51,239 nucleotides of DNA from Cyclobacteriaceae bacterium (GTDB lineage Bacteria > Bacteroidota > Bacteroidia > Cytophagales > Cyclobacteriaceae): contig JANQEU010000021.1 of the NCBI GenBank assembly GCA_028278225.1, positions 1 through 51,239 on the forward strand, given 5' to 3'. The notes beneath the pieces are model-generated. The model made no database searches. It was not told where the DNA came from and saw only the letters and a program-made list of their open reading frames with translations. This document shows positions 7,565 to 16,023 of the stretch, in pieces. The translations under genes were made by a program, and so were the position numbers. The stretch's first letter is position 1. Each line of letters begins with the position of its first letter.

Positions 7565-8665
7565 CTATCCGGAGGTCTCTCGGAACTTGCTGATCCTGTA
7601 AAACCCAATTGTTAACACCGGGATCACAAAAGCAATGATGTAACCCCATGTCAGCGCGGCATACCCTTTCGCGATGAGATCCACGATACCCACGGCATCC
7701 GCGATAAAAACGGACAGGATCAATATCCCCAGTGCAATGCCAGCTCGAAGTGACCGGGGCATTTCCCGGCCTTTCTCCTCATAAACACCCGCGATACGCT
7801 CATTGAATCCATGAATTAAACCGACACCGGTTTCGATAAACGTCCCGAAAAGTATGATCCTGAACACCAGCATAAACCAGGAAATATTAAGTTGTCCCAG
7901 GATGTAATCCACGGGAACACTTTCCTTTAGGATTTCAGGATAACCGCTCAACATGGCGATATATATGAAAAATCCCGGGATCATCGCAATAGCTCCTCCA
8001 AACAATCCCGAAACCAAGGCTTCCTTTCTTGAATGAAGGTGCCTGACTACAAAGATCATTGCCGGCATTATTCCGATATTGTAAGCGGAGTAGGTAATCC
8101 CTCCCATTATCCATTTTGAGTCTTCCGTATAAATGCCAACTGTCTGTCCTATGTCATTCCAAAATTCAACCAGGCACGTGACAATCAGAATGAAAAAGGC
8201 GGCGTAGAGCCCGATGGACCAGATGGACAATGCCCTTTCAATTAAGTAAGTACCGTAAAATGCCAGAAGACCAACCATCAGCATCATTGCCACAATTCCC
8301 GCAATAGGCGGAATATTAAACATTGCATTTACCAGTTCGCCCGAGGCCGATCCAAGCACGGACACTACCAGGATCATCCCAATGCCATAAACCACTTCGT
8401 ATGCAGGCCATCCCTTTCCCAGAATAGACCTGATGAATGACCTGTAATCATAGCTCCTGGTTAATCTCGACAATTCGAAACTCACAGCCAGCACCAGGCT
8501 CCAGATCAGCATGGAAAGTATCATGCCGAGTAACCCTCCCAAAGGCCCTTGCGTCATGAAGAACTCTACAAGCTCCCGGCCGGTTCCATAACCTCCTCCG
8601 ATCGTGATCGACTGAAATACAAATCCCGGTAGTAAATAGGTGCTGAAAAACTTTGATCTGAACAT
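7565..8665 (-). CDS. YkvI-like APC-superfamily membrane protein
   Basis: The 366-residue protein has about ten hydrophobic segments. The start MFRSKFFSTYLLPGFVFQ, then TIGGGYGTGRELVEFF, resembles YkvI-family membrane proteins, which belong to the APC superfamily of substrate:cation symporters; the GGGYGTGRE stretch is the broken-helix substrate/ion site expected in helix 1. A late ISWFMLVFRIILFGTFIETG helix also fits. The substrate is unknown. It is convergent with the DUF2911 gene, with adjoining stop codons. Upstream lies the tandem array, with a TATTTTG (minus strand) at 8699-8705 as a possible weak -7 element. Confidence 0.7.
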   Translation of the reverse strand: MFRSKFFSTYLLPGFVFQSITIGGGYGTGRELVEFFMTQGPLGGLLGMILSMLIWSLVLAVSFELSRLTRSYDYRSFIRSILGKGWPAYEVVYGIGMILVVSVLGSASGELVNAMFNIPPIAGIVAMMLMVGLLAFYGTYLIERALSIWSIGLYAAFFILIVTCLVEFWNDIGQTVGIYTEDSKWIMGGITYSAYNIGIMPAMIFVVRHLHSRKEALVSGLFGGAIAMIPGFFIYIAMLSGYPEILKESVPVDYILGQLNISWFMLVFRIILFGTFIETGVGLIHGFNERIAGVYEEKGREMPRSLRAGIALGILILSVFIADAVGIVDLIAKGYAALTWGYIIAFVIPVLTIGFYRISKFRETSG

Positions 8666-8737
8666 TTATTTTTTGTCAATCGCCAAGATGCCGGGTTGCA
8701 AAATAGATAAAAATAAACACCCGTCTGCTTAAATAAA

Positions 8738-9300
8738 CCTCTGCGTCTCCGCGGTGAATAAATATTTCTTTTAACCGCTAAGGCGCTGAGGCGCTAAGCC
8801 TATGTCATATTGAACATTTCAAACCTCTGAAGTAAACCTCCGCGTCTTTCGCGTCTCCGCGGTGAAAACATTCTTTACTCTACCGCTAAGGCGCTGAGGC
8901 GCTAAGCCATTATCATTTATTAAACATTTCAAACCTCCTGAAATAACCCTCCGCGTCTCTTGTGTCTTTACGATGAAAACATTCTTTACTTTACCGTTAA
9001 GGCGCTGAGTCGCTAAGCTGGCATCATACCAAATATTTCAAACCTCCTGAAATAACCCTTTGCGTCTCTCGCGTCTCCGCGGTGAATAAGTATTCCTTCA
9101 ACCGCTAAGGCGCTGAGTCGCTAAGTAGATGAATATATACACCTGGTCCTTTGCAATAATCTCTGCGCCCTTGGCGTCTCTGCGGTGAATACATTTCTTG
9201 TTTTACCGCTAAGGCGCTGAGTCGCAAAGCCAAGGTCATATAAAACATTTCGAAACCTCTGAAAATAATCCTCCGCGCCTCTCGCGTCTCCGCGGTGAAA
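8738..9300. repeat. Tandem array of about 108-bp repeats
   Basis: Most of the 700-bp gap between the transporter and D-aminoacylase genes is a tandem array. ACCGCTAAGGCGCTGAG or close variants start at 8774, 8882, 8993, 9101 and 9205, giving periods of 108, 111, 108 and 104 bp. GCGTCTCCGCGGTGAA or variants recur six times at about 8743, 8841, 8961, 9071, 9175 and 9284. Between them lies a less conserved AT-rich segment with ACATTTCAAACCTC. Copies differ by several substitutions, so the array is old or a mosaic. The 63-residue ORF at 9121-9312 on the minus strand is a translation of the repeat, not a gene. Confidence 0.85.
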
Positions 9301-9365
9301 ACCTAAAAACATCTATTTTTAAACTACCAAATCTTAGGTATCAAAGAACAAAAACACATTTTGAT

Positions 9366-11045
9366 ATGAAATCACTGATCCAATTCTTTCTTATAAGCTC
9401 TCTGCTGGTGGCCTGCTCAACAGCGTACGATTATGACATCCTCATCAGAAATGGTCAAATCCTGGATGGAACGGGATCAGATCGGTTTACTGGTGATATT
9501 GGTATAAACGGGGATAAGATAGGGGCAGTGGGCAACCTGGCCGGTTCGCGTGGCAAAGTTGAAATAGATGCGGAAGGAAATGCTGTCACACCTGGATTTA
9601 TCAATATGCTGAGTTGGGCTACGGAATCATTGATCATAGACGGCAAATCGGAAAGTGACATCCGCCAGGGCGTAACCCTCGAAGTAATGGGTGAAGGTTG
9701 GTCCATGGGTCCGCTGAACGAGGAAATGAAGGCAGAACAAAAAGCTTTTCAAAAGGATTTCTATTACGATATCGAATGGACTACTCTTGGCGAATACCTC
9801 CAATACCTCGAAGATCGAGGTATATCCACGAACATCGCTTCATTTGTTGGCGCAACCACCCTGAGAATTCATGAAATAAAGGAAGAAGACCGGCCCCCGA
9901 CCGAGGAGGAGCTTGAGCGCATGAAAGCTCTTGCCAGAACCGCAATGGAAGAAGGGGCCATGGGGATCGGTTCCTCACTGATTTACGCACCTGCATTTTA
10001 TGCCGAAACGGAAGAATTAATAGAGCTGTGTAAAGTAGCATCGGAATACGAGGGCATGTATATCTCACATATGCGAAGTGAAGGCGATAACTGGCTGGAG
10101 GCGATCAACGAATTGATCAGAATAGCCAAAGAAGCCGACATTCCTGCCGAAATATACCATCTGAAAGCAGGTGGTAAGCATAACTGGCCCAAATGGGAGG
10201 CGGCAATTGCAAAGATCGATTCAGCTCGTGAGACCGGACTGAAGATAACCACTGACATGTACAACTACACAGCAGGTGCAACAGGCCTGGATGCTTCGAT
10301 GCCACCCTGGGTGCAGGAGGGCGGTTATGGTGAATGGGCAAATCGATTGAAAGATCCGGCAATCCGTAAGAGAGTAGAGGCTGAAATGAAACAAAAAGGT
10401 GACAATTGGGAAAATCTGTACTTCGCTGCCGGAACCCCTGAAAATTTACTGTTGGTGGGATTCCGTAATGACACGCTCAGGTACCTGACGGGAAAAACAT
10501 TGATGGAAGTCAGTGAAATGCGGGGTACTTCCCCGGAAGAAACCGCCATGGATCTTGTCATACAGGACAGCAGTCGCGTCGGGACGGTATATTTCCTCAT
10601 GTCGGAGGAGAACGTTAGAAAGCAGATCGCCCTGCCCTACATGAGCTTTGGATCAGACGCGGAATCATCGGCGCCGGTAGAACCGTTTACCAATTACAAT
10701 CCGCATCCGCGAGCTTACGGAAACTTCGCGCGACTGCTTGGCAAATATGTACGGGAAGAGCAAATCATCACCCTGGAAGAAGCTGTCAGAAAGCTCACAT
10801 CACTACCTGCTTCCAATCTGAAGATCAAAGATCGCGGGATACTCAGGGAGGGTTATTACGCTGATATCGCCATTTTTGATCCGGAGACAATCATCGATAA
10901 AGCAACTTTTGCCGACCCGCATCAATTCGCTGAAGGGATGATCCATGTATTGGTAAACGGAGAGCAGGTCCTGGCTTATGGAAAACATACAGGAGCTACA
11001 CCCGGGAGAGTGGTGAGAGGTCCGGGCTGGGAAGGTCGTAAGTAA
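9366..11045 (+). CDS. D-aminoacylase-like amidohydrolase lipoprotein
   Basis: The 559-residue protein has a lipoprotein signal (ISSLLVAC, Cys17) and then the amidohydrolase small beta domain (DYDILIRNGQILDGTG). It aligns with N-acyl-D-amino-acid deacylases: SHMRSEG (His235), EIYHLKAGG (His265) and FGSDAESSAP (Asp431) supply the metal site and catalytic Asp, and NPHPRAYG and KLTSLPASNLKIKDRG are typical late motifs. The HxH normally following PGFID is replaced by PGFINMLSW (residues 76-84), and the Cys ligand region GVTTVVxGNCG reads GVTLEVMGEGWS, so the metal centre is altered. It probably acts in the periplasm on N-acylated D-residues or related amides; activity is uncertain. Confidence 0.85.
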   Translation: MKSLIQFFLISSLLVACSTAYDYDILIRNGQILDGTGSDRFTGDIGINGDKIGAVGNLAGSRGKVEIDAEGNAVTPGFINMLSWATESLIIDGKSESDIRQGVTLEVMGEGWSMGPLNEEMKAEQKAFQKDFYYDIEWTTLGEYLQYLEDRGISTNIASFVGATTLRIHEIKEEDRPPTEEELERMKALARTAMEEGAMGIGSSLIYAPAFYAETEELIELCKVASEYEGMYISHMRSEGDNWLEAINELIRIAKEADIPAEIYHLKAGGKHNWPKWEAAIAKIDSARETGLKITTDMYNYTAGATGLDASMPPWVQEGGYGEWANRLKDPAIRKRVEAEMKQKGDNWENLYFAAGTPENLLLVGFRNDTLRYLTGKTLMEVSEMRGTSPEETAMDLVIQDSSRVGTVYFLMSEENVRKQIALPYMSFGSDAESSAPVEPFTNYNPHPRAYGNFARLLGKYVREEQIITLEEAVRKLTSLPASNLKIKDRGILREGYYADIAIFDPETIIDKATFADPHQFAEGMIHVLVNGEQVLAYGKHTGATPGRVVRGPGWEGRK

Positions 11046-11098
11046 CCTGGGACTCGGGATTGGATTGATTTGTCTGCCCATATCGAAAAGATGGAATA

Positions 11099-11221
11099 AG
11101 ATTCCTGAACTCCGCTACGCTCCGTCAGGCCTTGCCTGGCTGGCATGAATGGCGGTTGGTGATAATGCGTCATTCCTGTCAACCTCCGGGGAGGTACTGC
11201 GTAGGGGTGATACAGGAATCT
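11099..11221 (-). repeat. Dispersed palindromic repeat, copy B
   Basis: This 123-bp block is the inverted counterpart of 5059-5184, sharing the terminal AGATTCCTG/CAGGAATCT arms, CTCCGCTACGCTCCGTCAGG and CCTCCGGGGAGGT. The outer flanks also share short matches. It sits in the 402-bp gap between the D-aminoacylase-like and YceI genes. The rest of that gap (11222-11447) shows no gene or clear structure. The ORF at 10976-11224 on the minus strand is a shadow. Confidence 0.75.
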
Positions 11222-11447
11222 CACTGTAGAATTTCAGGACAAGCACAGTGAATATAATCTTGCCTGCAGGCCACGTAAAATACCCCTTTCTCTAATAGCG
11301 AGGACCATTTTTCAGGCATGACATTACTCGGTATTCCAAACTCGGGCCAAGTAACTTTTTATTACCTGATTTTTCCCAATCTCAGAAAAGACTCTCCGTG
11401 GATGCTGAACCCAATTTTGAATTACACCATTAACCGGACACAAGTCA

Positions 11448-12101
11448 TCATTCTGTCACAATTTCGACACGCAGCGTAATATCCTCGTCCACAAGCTTTT
11501 TCTCCAACCAACTGCCTTCGGTGCCAATATTCCAGTCAAACCGGTTGAAGCTGAAACTGCTGGAAAACCTGTAAGTACTTTTATCCATGAACATAACTTC
11601 TGCCTGAATTGTTATGGGTTTGGTAACATCCTTGATGGTCAGCTCACCCCGGATATCGATGGCTTCCCCAGTACTGTAATCAACATCAGTTATTTCAAAT
11701 TTCGAAACCGGATAAACATCCGTTTCAAAGTCAGCATTCAGGTGGTCGGTAATATTCCGGATCGGTACCACTTCATGGGGTGGTATATCCGTGACGGTTA
11801 TCGTATGCATGTCAGCGATGATGGAACCTCCGGCTAATTTCCCTTTATCAAAATACAGACTGCCATTCATTATTGACAGGGTTCCCTCATGACTTCCCAT
11901 CCGACGAAGTTTGGTCCCTTTCCAAGTAATAATCGACTTCTCGATGTCTACATTTAGTTTATTCCCAGCCTCTTCCTGTTGATAAACCTCAGCGACCAAC
12001 CGCGATTTATTGCCTGTGATTTCGGTGGAAATATCAGATGGACTGAGCCAGGATACCATCAAGGTTATTAATACAGGTATATGATAAAATGAGTGGATCA
12101 T
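11448..12101 (-). CDS. YceI family protein
   Basis: The 217-residue protein has a hydrophobic N-terminus compatible with export, then a YceI-type lipocalin-like barrel: SIITWKGTKLRRMGSHEGTL, SLYFDKGKLAGGSIIADMHT, HLNADFETDVYPVSKFEITD, the ELTIKDVTKPITIQAEV motif and FDWNIGTEGSWLEKKLVDED. These match the order of YceI conserved strands. Family members bind polyisoprenoids or fatty amides in the periplasm, but their physiological ligands are mostly unknown. It is 62 bp downstream of the GldM-C-like gene on the same strand and probably cotranscribed. Confidence 0.9.
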   Translation of the reverse strand: MIHSFYHIPVLITLMVSWLSPSDISTEITGNKSRLVAEVYQQEEAGNKLNVDIEKSIITWKGTKLRRMGSHEGTLSIMNGSLYFDKGKLAGGSIIADMHTITVTDIPPHEVVPIRNITDHLNADFETDVYPVSKFEITDVDYSTGEAIDIRGELTIKDVTKPITIQAEVMFMDKSTYRFSSSFSFNRFDWNIGTEGSWLEKKLVDEDITLRVEIVTE

Positions 12102-12163
12102 GACGAAATAGTTTATGTGAAACAGTATCCGATCAGAATTGTTGACCTTCGGGTTATCCGGAC

Positions 12164-12598
12164 TTAGACCACAGTAAATATCCTGCCTATGACATCCACC
12201 TTCCCTCCTGCCGGCAGTTTGGCGCGCATATCCGTGAAGAAGAAAGTATCACCTTTCGTTAAGGCCCTCAGACTCTTAAGCATATCATCTGTCAATATCT
12301 GTGACTGACCGTCAAAGATGGTTTCTTTTCCATTGGCTTTGACATGAAGCTTAAATTGTAAAATCCTGGAACCGGCTGCGCATCCGGCAATCCCGATACT
12401 GGAGTATGCCCTGAGATCTTCTCTGGTCACTTCCCCTCCAAATTTCCCGGCAAACGTAACGTACGCTCCCCCTAATACATCATATTTAGCTGTTTTTTCA
12501 GCACTACTCGCCATTTCAGGATTGTTGTCATTAGGAACTACCTGGGTTGCAAATAACAACAGGACTCCGGCCATGAAAGATTTAAAAATGCTATTCAT
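12164..12598 (-). CDS. Small exported protein, GldM C-domain-like
   Basis: The 144-residue protein has a signal peptide (MNSIFKSFMAGVLLLFATQV). The C-terminal half, with ILQFKLHVKANGKETIF, then LKSLRALTKGDTFFFTDMRA and a closing VDVIGRIFTVV, resembles the last domain of GldM, where a 'KARPGDxVyFexIkAk' stretch precedes a final beta strand. GldM forms the periplasmic shaft of the type IX secretion motor; stand-alone copies of the C-terminal domain occur, with unknown roles. A GCAAG cysteine motif lies mid-protein. The motif match is from memory and the domain is short, so this call is tentative. It is first in a two-gene unit with yceI. Confidence 0.5.
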   Translation of the reverse strand: MNSIFKSFMAGVLLLFATQVVPNDNNPEMASSAEKTAKYDVLGGAYVTFAGKFGGEVTREDLRAYSSIGIAGCAAGSRILQFKLHVKANGKETIFDGQSQILTDDMLKSLRALTKGDTFFFTDMRAKLPAGGKVDVIGRIFTVV

Positions 12599-12799
12599 AA
12601 TTTGTGGTTTGTTTTGTTCGACTTATTCAAATTACGAGGAAAGGACAGCACAGATTTCACAAAGTAGACAAACTGCAAGATCCCGTGGGTAAAATCCGTA
12701 AACAGGGGCGCATCTGCAAGCCAGGTCGTTTCTCTACCGATTGCTGTCGTTGATCTATTGAACAATGGAAGGTTTGTTAAATTTCGGATATTTAACAAT

Positions 12800-13834
12800 A
12801 TGAATTCATCCGGTTTGAGAACCATCCTGATTCATGCGCTTTTCTGGTCGTTGTATGTTATGTCCGAATATGCAGCGAACTACCTGCACCTGGGAGATGC
12901 AGATCATGCAAGGTTTATTCAAACTACATTGATGTCCCTGCCCGTTTTGATGCTCCCCACTTATTTCATTGTGCTTTTTGCAGTTCCACGTTTTCTAAAA
13001 CCGGACAAAAGGATACAATTTGCGCTCATCCTCCTTATGACTGCCGCGTTTGCTTACTGGGCCCGTTTGAAATGGCTGGATATGGTCAATTTCATATATT
13101 ATGATTACGTGGGGTCCATGCCCGCCTCGAAAGTATTGAAAAATGTGATACGGGATTATTCGGTGATTGCGCTGGCAATTTGTATCTATATTATCGGAGA
13201 CTGGCGAAAAAAAGATAAAGAAAACAAATACCTGGTGGAGGCCAGGGCCAGGTCCGAATTGGAACTGCTGAAACGACAATTGCATCCACATTTCCTGTTC
13301 AACACACTAAACAATATCTACAGCCTTGCCTTAAAAGAAACCCGTCATAACGACGAATCGGTCAAAGCCATCTTAAAGCTTTCTAACCTCATGGAATACC
13401 TGGTCTACCAGTCCGGAGAAGATGAGGTTAAACTAACCCAGGAAATAGAACTGGTCAAAAACTACCTGGACCTGGAGGTGCTTCGGTATGGTCCGGAATT
13501 GAAAGTGGACTTTGAAGTAAAAGGAGTCGATGACAACTTAAGAACAGCCCCACTGATCTTATTGCCATTCGTGGAAAATTGCTTTAAACACGGAGGAAAA
13601 AATGAAAAAGGAATATTTTGGGTCAACATTAGAATCAAGGTGTTTGACAATATTCTGACTGTTTTTGTAACCAACAGCAAAAACCCAAACCGCAAACAAA
13701 GCACAAGGCAAAAATCAGGAGTCGGGCTTCATAATATCCTGGAAAGACTCGAACTCCTATACCAGGGACTTTATAAATTGGATATTGAAGACAGTCAGGA
13801 TTTTTATGCAGTTAATCTTGAATTGAAGCTATGA
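12800..13834 (+). CDS. LytS/YehU-type sensor histidine kinase
   Basis: The frame opens with a TTG at 12758, but the ATG at 12800 starts directly before the first membrane helix and is preferred (344 residues). Four membrane segments (about 8-25, 44-62, 73-90, 118-134) precede a short linker and the His_kinase domain LKRQLHPHFLFNTLNNIYSL, with the phosphoacceptor expected at His164. The ATPase part has PLILLPFVENCFKHG (N box) and SGVGLHNILERLELLY (G box). There is no extracellular sensor domain, so the signal is probably membrane-borne. It overlaps the LytTR regulator by 4 bp (ATGA), making a coupled two-component pair. Confidence 0.95.
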   Translation: MNSSGLRTILIHALFWSLYVMSEYAANYLHLGDADHARFIQTTLMSLPVLMLPTYFIVLFAVPRFLKPDKRIQFALILLMTAAFAYWARLKWLDMVNFIYYDYVGSMPASKVLKNVIRDYSVIALAICIYIIGDWRKKDKENKYLVEARARSELELLKRQLHPHFLFNTLNNIYSLALKETRHNDESVKAILKLSNLMEYLVYQSGEDEVKLTQEIELVKNYLDLEVLRYGPELKVDFEVKGVDDNLRTAPLILLPFVENCFKHGGKNEKGIFWVNIRIKVFDNILTVFVTNSKNPNRKQSTRQKSGVGLHNILERLELLYQGLYKLDIEDSQDFYAVNLELKL

Positions 13835-14520
13835 CCTATAAGTGTTTTATAGTTGATGATGAACCGCTGGCCATAGATGTTATCGCCAGTTACCTGGCAA
13901 AACTGAAAAAATTTGAAATATCCGGAAAATATACTGACTCATTGGAAGCGTTTGCTGACCTGAAGGAAAACCCGGTAGACCTGATATTCCTTGATATTGA
14001 AATGCCCGAGCTTACCGGTCTTGAATTCATCAGATCCATAAAGTACAAACCTGAGATAATCATCACAACGGCCTATCGTGAATTTGCCGTTGAAGGATTT
14101 GAGCTGAACATTCTGGACTACCTGGTCAAACCGATCGAATTTGAAAGATTTATGCAGGCATTGGACAAATTCCTTGACAAGGTAACTCCAAAACAGATCG
14201 ATGCTCAGGAAGCGGAAAGCCATATTATGGTCAGAGCCGACCGCAAAAATGTCCGGGTGGCACTTGACGACATCCTCTACATAGAAGGTCTCAAGGATTA
14301 TGTCCGGATAATTCTCAGGGATGGCGAAGTTTTAACCAAAGAATCAATTGGTCATTTCGCCAGCCATCTTGACAAGAATAGTTTTTTGCGTATCCATAAA
14401 TCATTTATTGCGGCCAAAAACAAGATCACCGCATATACCAACTACGATGTGGAAATCGGAAATATCGAATTACCCATAGGGCGGGTATACAAGGAACAAT
14501 TCCTGAAAATGATGCAATAA
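13831..14520 (+). CDS. LytTR-family response regulator
   Basis: The 229-residue protein has a receiver domain: acidic pair Asp9-Asp10 in IVDDEP, phosphoacceptor Asp55 in LIFLDIEMP, switch Thr near TTAYREFA and Lys100 in YLVKPIEF. A LytTR DNA-binding domain follows from about residue 130: IMVRADRKNVRVALDDILYI, EGLKDYVRI, GHFASHLDKNSFLRIHKSFI, and the terminal LPIGRVYKEQF. It is the cognate partner of the overlapping histidine kinase, start codon nested in the kinase stop. Target genes cannot be seen, but the neighbouring exported proteins are candidates. Confidence 0.95.
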   Translation: MTYKCFIVDDEPLAIDVIASYLAKLKKFEISGKYTDSLEAFADLKENPVDLIFLDIEMPELTGLEFIRSIKYKPEIIITTAYREFAVEGFELNILDYLVKPIEFERFMQALDKFLDKVTPKQIDAQEAESHIMVRADRKNVRVALDDILYIEGLKDYVRIILRDGEVLTKESIGHFASHLDKNSFLRIHKSFIAAKNKITAYTNYDVEIGNIELPIGRVYKEQFLKMMQ

Positions 14521-14523
14521 GAA

Positions 14524-14631
14524 TGGCTGTCTCAAAAAAGCCAATTGCCGGGCTTATTCAGGGATTAAGCTATTTCTCCTGAGATCCCGATCCCTGAACA
14601 AATCCAGAATTGTTTTCAAATGAGACAGCCA
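14524..14631. repeat. MITE-like inverted repeat between convergent genes
   Basis: Perfect 11-bp ends, TGGCTGTCTCA at 14524-14534 and TGAGACAGCCA at 14621-14631, enclose about 86 bp. A nested pair, TTCAGGGAT at 14557-14565 and ATCCCTGAA at 14590-14598, lies inside. The outer arm GGCTGTCTCAAAA resembles terminal inverted repeats of several Bacteroidota insertion sequences, so this may be a small non-autonomous element; I see no flanking target duplication. Because it fills the 118-bp gap between two convergent stop codons, it could also work as a two-way terminator. Confidence 0.7.
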
Positions 14632-14638
14632 CTGCGTA

Positions 14639-15769
14639 TCAGTTAAAATCTTTACCTTCCTCAAGGGTTTTAATAAAACCCTCAAGGAATCCTTTGCTTC
14701 CGTCCGGAGCTTTTTCCAGGGCCACCTTTTCGTACTTCAGTGCCTTTTTGTAGTCGCCTAATGCAGAGTAAGCTCTGGCCAGACCATGCGGCGCGTACCA
14801 GCTATCAGGCCACTTCTCATTCAATTTCTCAAATACAACCAGCGCTTCCTTATCCTTATCCAATCCAATGAGCCGTCGGCCATATCCGTAAACAGCACCC
14901 GGACTCGCTGAAGGATCACCATATGCCGTTTCCATAGTTTGCTCGGATCCCTCGGAATCGCCCATTTTGGCCTGGATAATGGCTTTGGTACTGAGGTTAT
15001 TGAAATTCTGCGAATTCCCGATAGAGGTGTTAGCCCATTTCAATGCCTCCTCCAGGTCTCCGTCATTGCTCAGTGCATAATTTGCCGCTGTATTATATCC
15101 CTGCCATCCGAATCCACCTGTTGTTCTCAATTCATTGCGCATGCTTGCGAGGACAATTTCAGGAGAATTGAATTCTACCTTGAAAGGGAATCTTCTGTTT
15201 TCCCAATCCAAAGCCACAACAGCCGATGTGCCGGTGAGATCGACAAAATTGAATGTTAATCGTTTTGTGAAGGAAATTTCCTGACTTGTGGTTGAAACCT
15301 TCAACACCGTTTCAGCCTCATCATAGAAGTAGCTGCCCCAGGAGCTTGTGTTACTGGAAAAAATAACATCTCCTCCCGTCTCATTCAAGGCAATGAACAG
15401 TCCATAACTTCCTGCAGCGATATCCTGACCCTCCACTTTGGCATCATGCGAAAATGTGATGATCGTGTTTTCATTCGCACCTGCTCTCCATGGGAAGTCA
15501 TTGCCCGATCCGAACCCGGCCAGGGCTTTTTGATATCCATAATGCGCCACGTTGGTTCCGTATATCTTTCCCGTGCGGTCGGTACCGTTTGGAGATACCA
15601 CGGAAGGCCGGGAGTATTTCACCGTAATCTTCGATAGTCCTACTGTCTGGGAAACTTTCGCCGCCGGGCTGGCATCCCGTGGTGAAGTCACTACCTGTGC
15701 CAATACCTGGCTGTGGATCAGGCTGGCAACAAGACAAAAAAATGTCGCTCTTAGATATTTGTTTTTCAT
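14639..15769 (-). CDS. DUF2911 domain protein with TPR tail
   Basis: The frame is open to 15886, but the ATG at 15769 begins a typical signal peptide (MKNKYLRATFFCLVASLIHS), so the protein is 376 residues. DUF2911 is clear: SPAAKVSQTVGLSKITVKYS, RPSVVSPNGTDRTGKIYG, FPWRAGANENTIITFSHD, AAGSYGLFIAL and VVALDWENRRFPFKVEF. From about residue 260 there are TPR-like helices, including EEALKWANTSIGNSQ and YKKALKYEKVALEKAPDG. It is a distant paralogue of 6704-7564, longer by about 90 residues in the TPR region. It is convergent with the LytTR regulator across the inverted repeat. Function is unknown. Confidence 0.85.
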   Translation of the reverse strand: MKNKYLRATFFCLVASLIHSQVLAQVVTSPRDASPAAKVSQTVGLSKITVKYSRPSVVSPNGTDRTGKIYGTNVAHYGYQKALAGFGSGNDFPWRAGANENTIITFSHDAKVEGQDIAAGSYGLFIALNETGGDVIFSSNTSSWGSYFYDEAETVLKVSTTSQEISFTKRLTFNFVDLTGTSAVVALDWENRRFPFKVEFNSPEIVLASMRNELRTTGGFGWQGYNTAANYALSNDGDLEEALKWANTSIGNSQNFNNLSTKAIIQAKMGDSEGSEQTMETAYGDPSASPGAVYGYGRRLIGLDKDKEALVVFEKLNEKWPDSWYAPHGLARAYSALGDYKKALKYEKVALEKAPDGSKGFLEGFIKTLEEGKDFN

Positions 15770-16023
15770 AATGGTAAATGGTTTTTTGAGTGAATTGATC
15801 TTTGAAAATTGTACTAATTCATGTACGGAAGGGTGTTTTGTGGGTTTTAGATTATTTATGAAGGGTAATGAATTGGACATTTGCAATAACCCTCAAATGC
15901 TAAAGCGGAAACCAATCGGTTAATAATCCTTTATGGAATTATTCATTGAGTTTTGATGATATACATCAGTTTTGAAGTTAAATTCAAGTACTATTTTGCC
16001 GCATCACGCTACCAAAGCCACCA

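Noticed and set aside
8738-9300. CRISPR array
   Set aside because: Units are over 100 bp, diverged, and have no unique short spacers; no cas genes are in the window.
9121-9312. 63-residue minus-strand ORF
   Set aside because: It lies wholly in the tandem repeat array and its peptide is simply the repeat translated.
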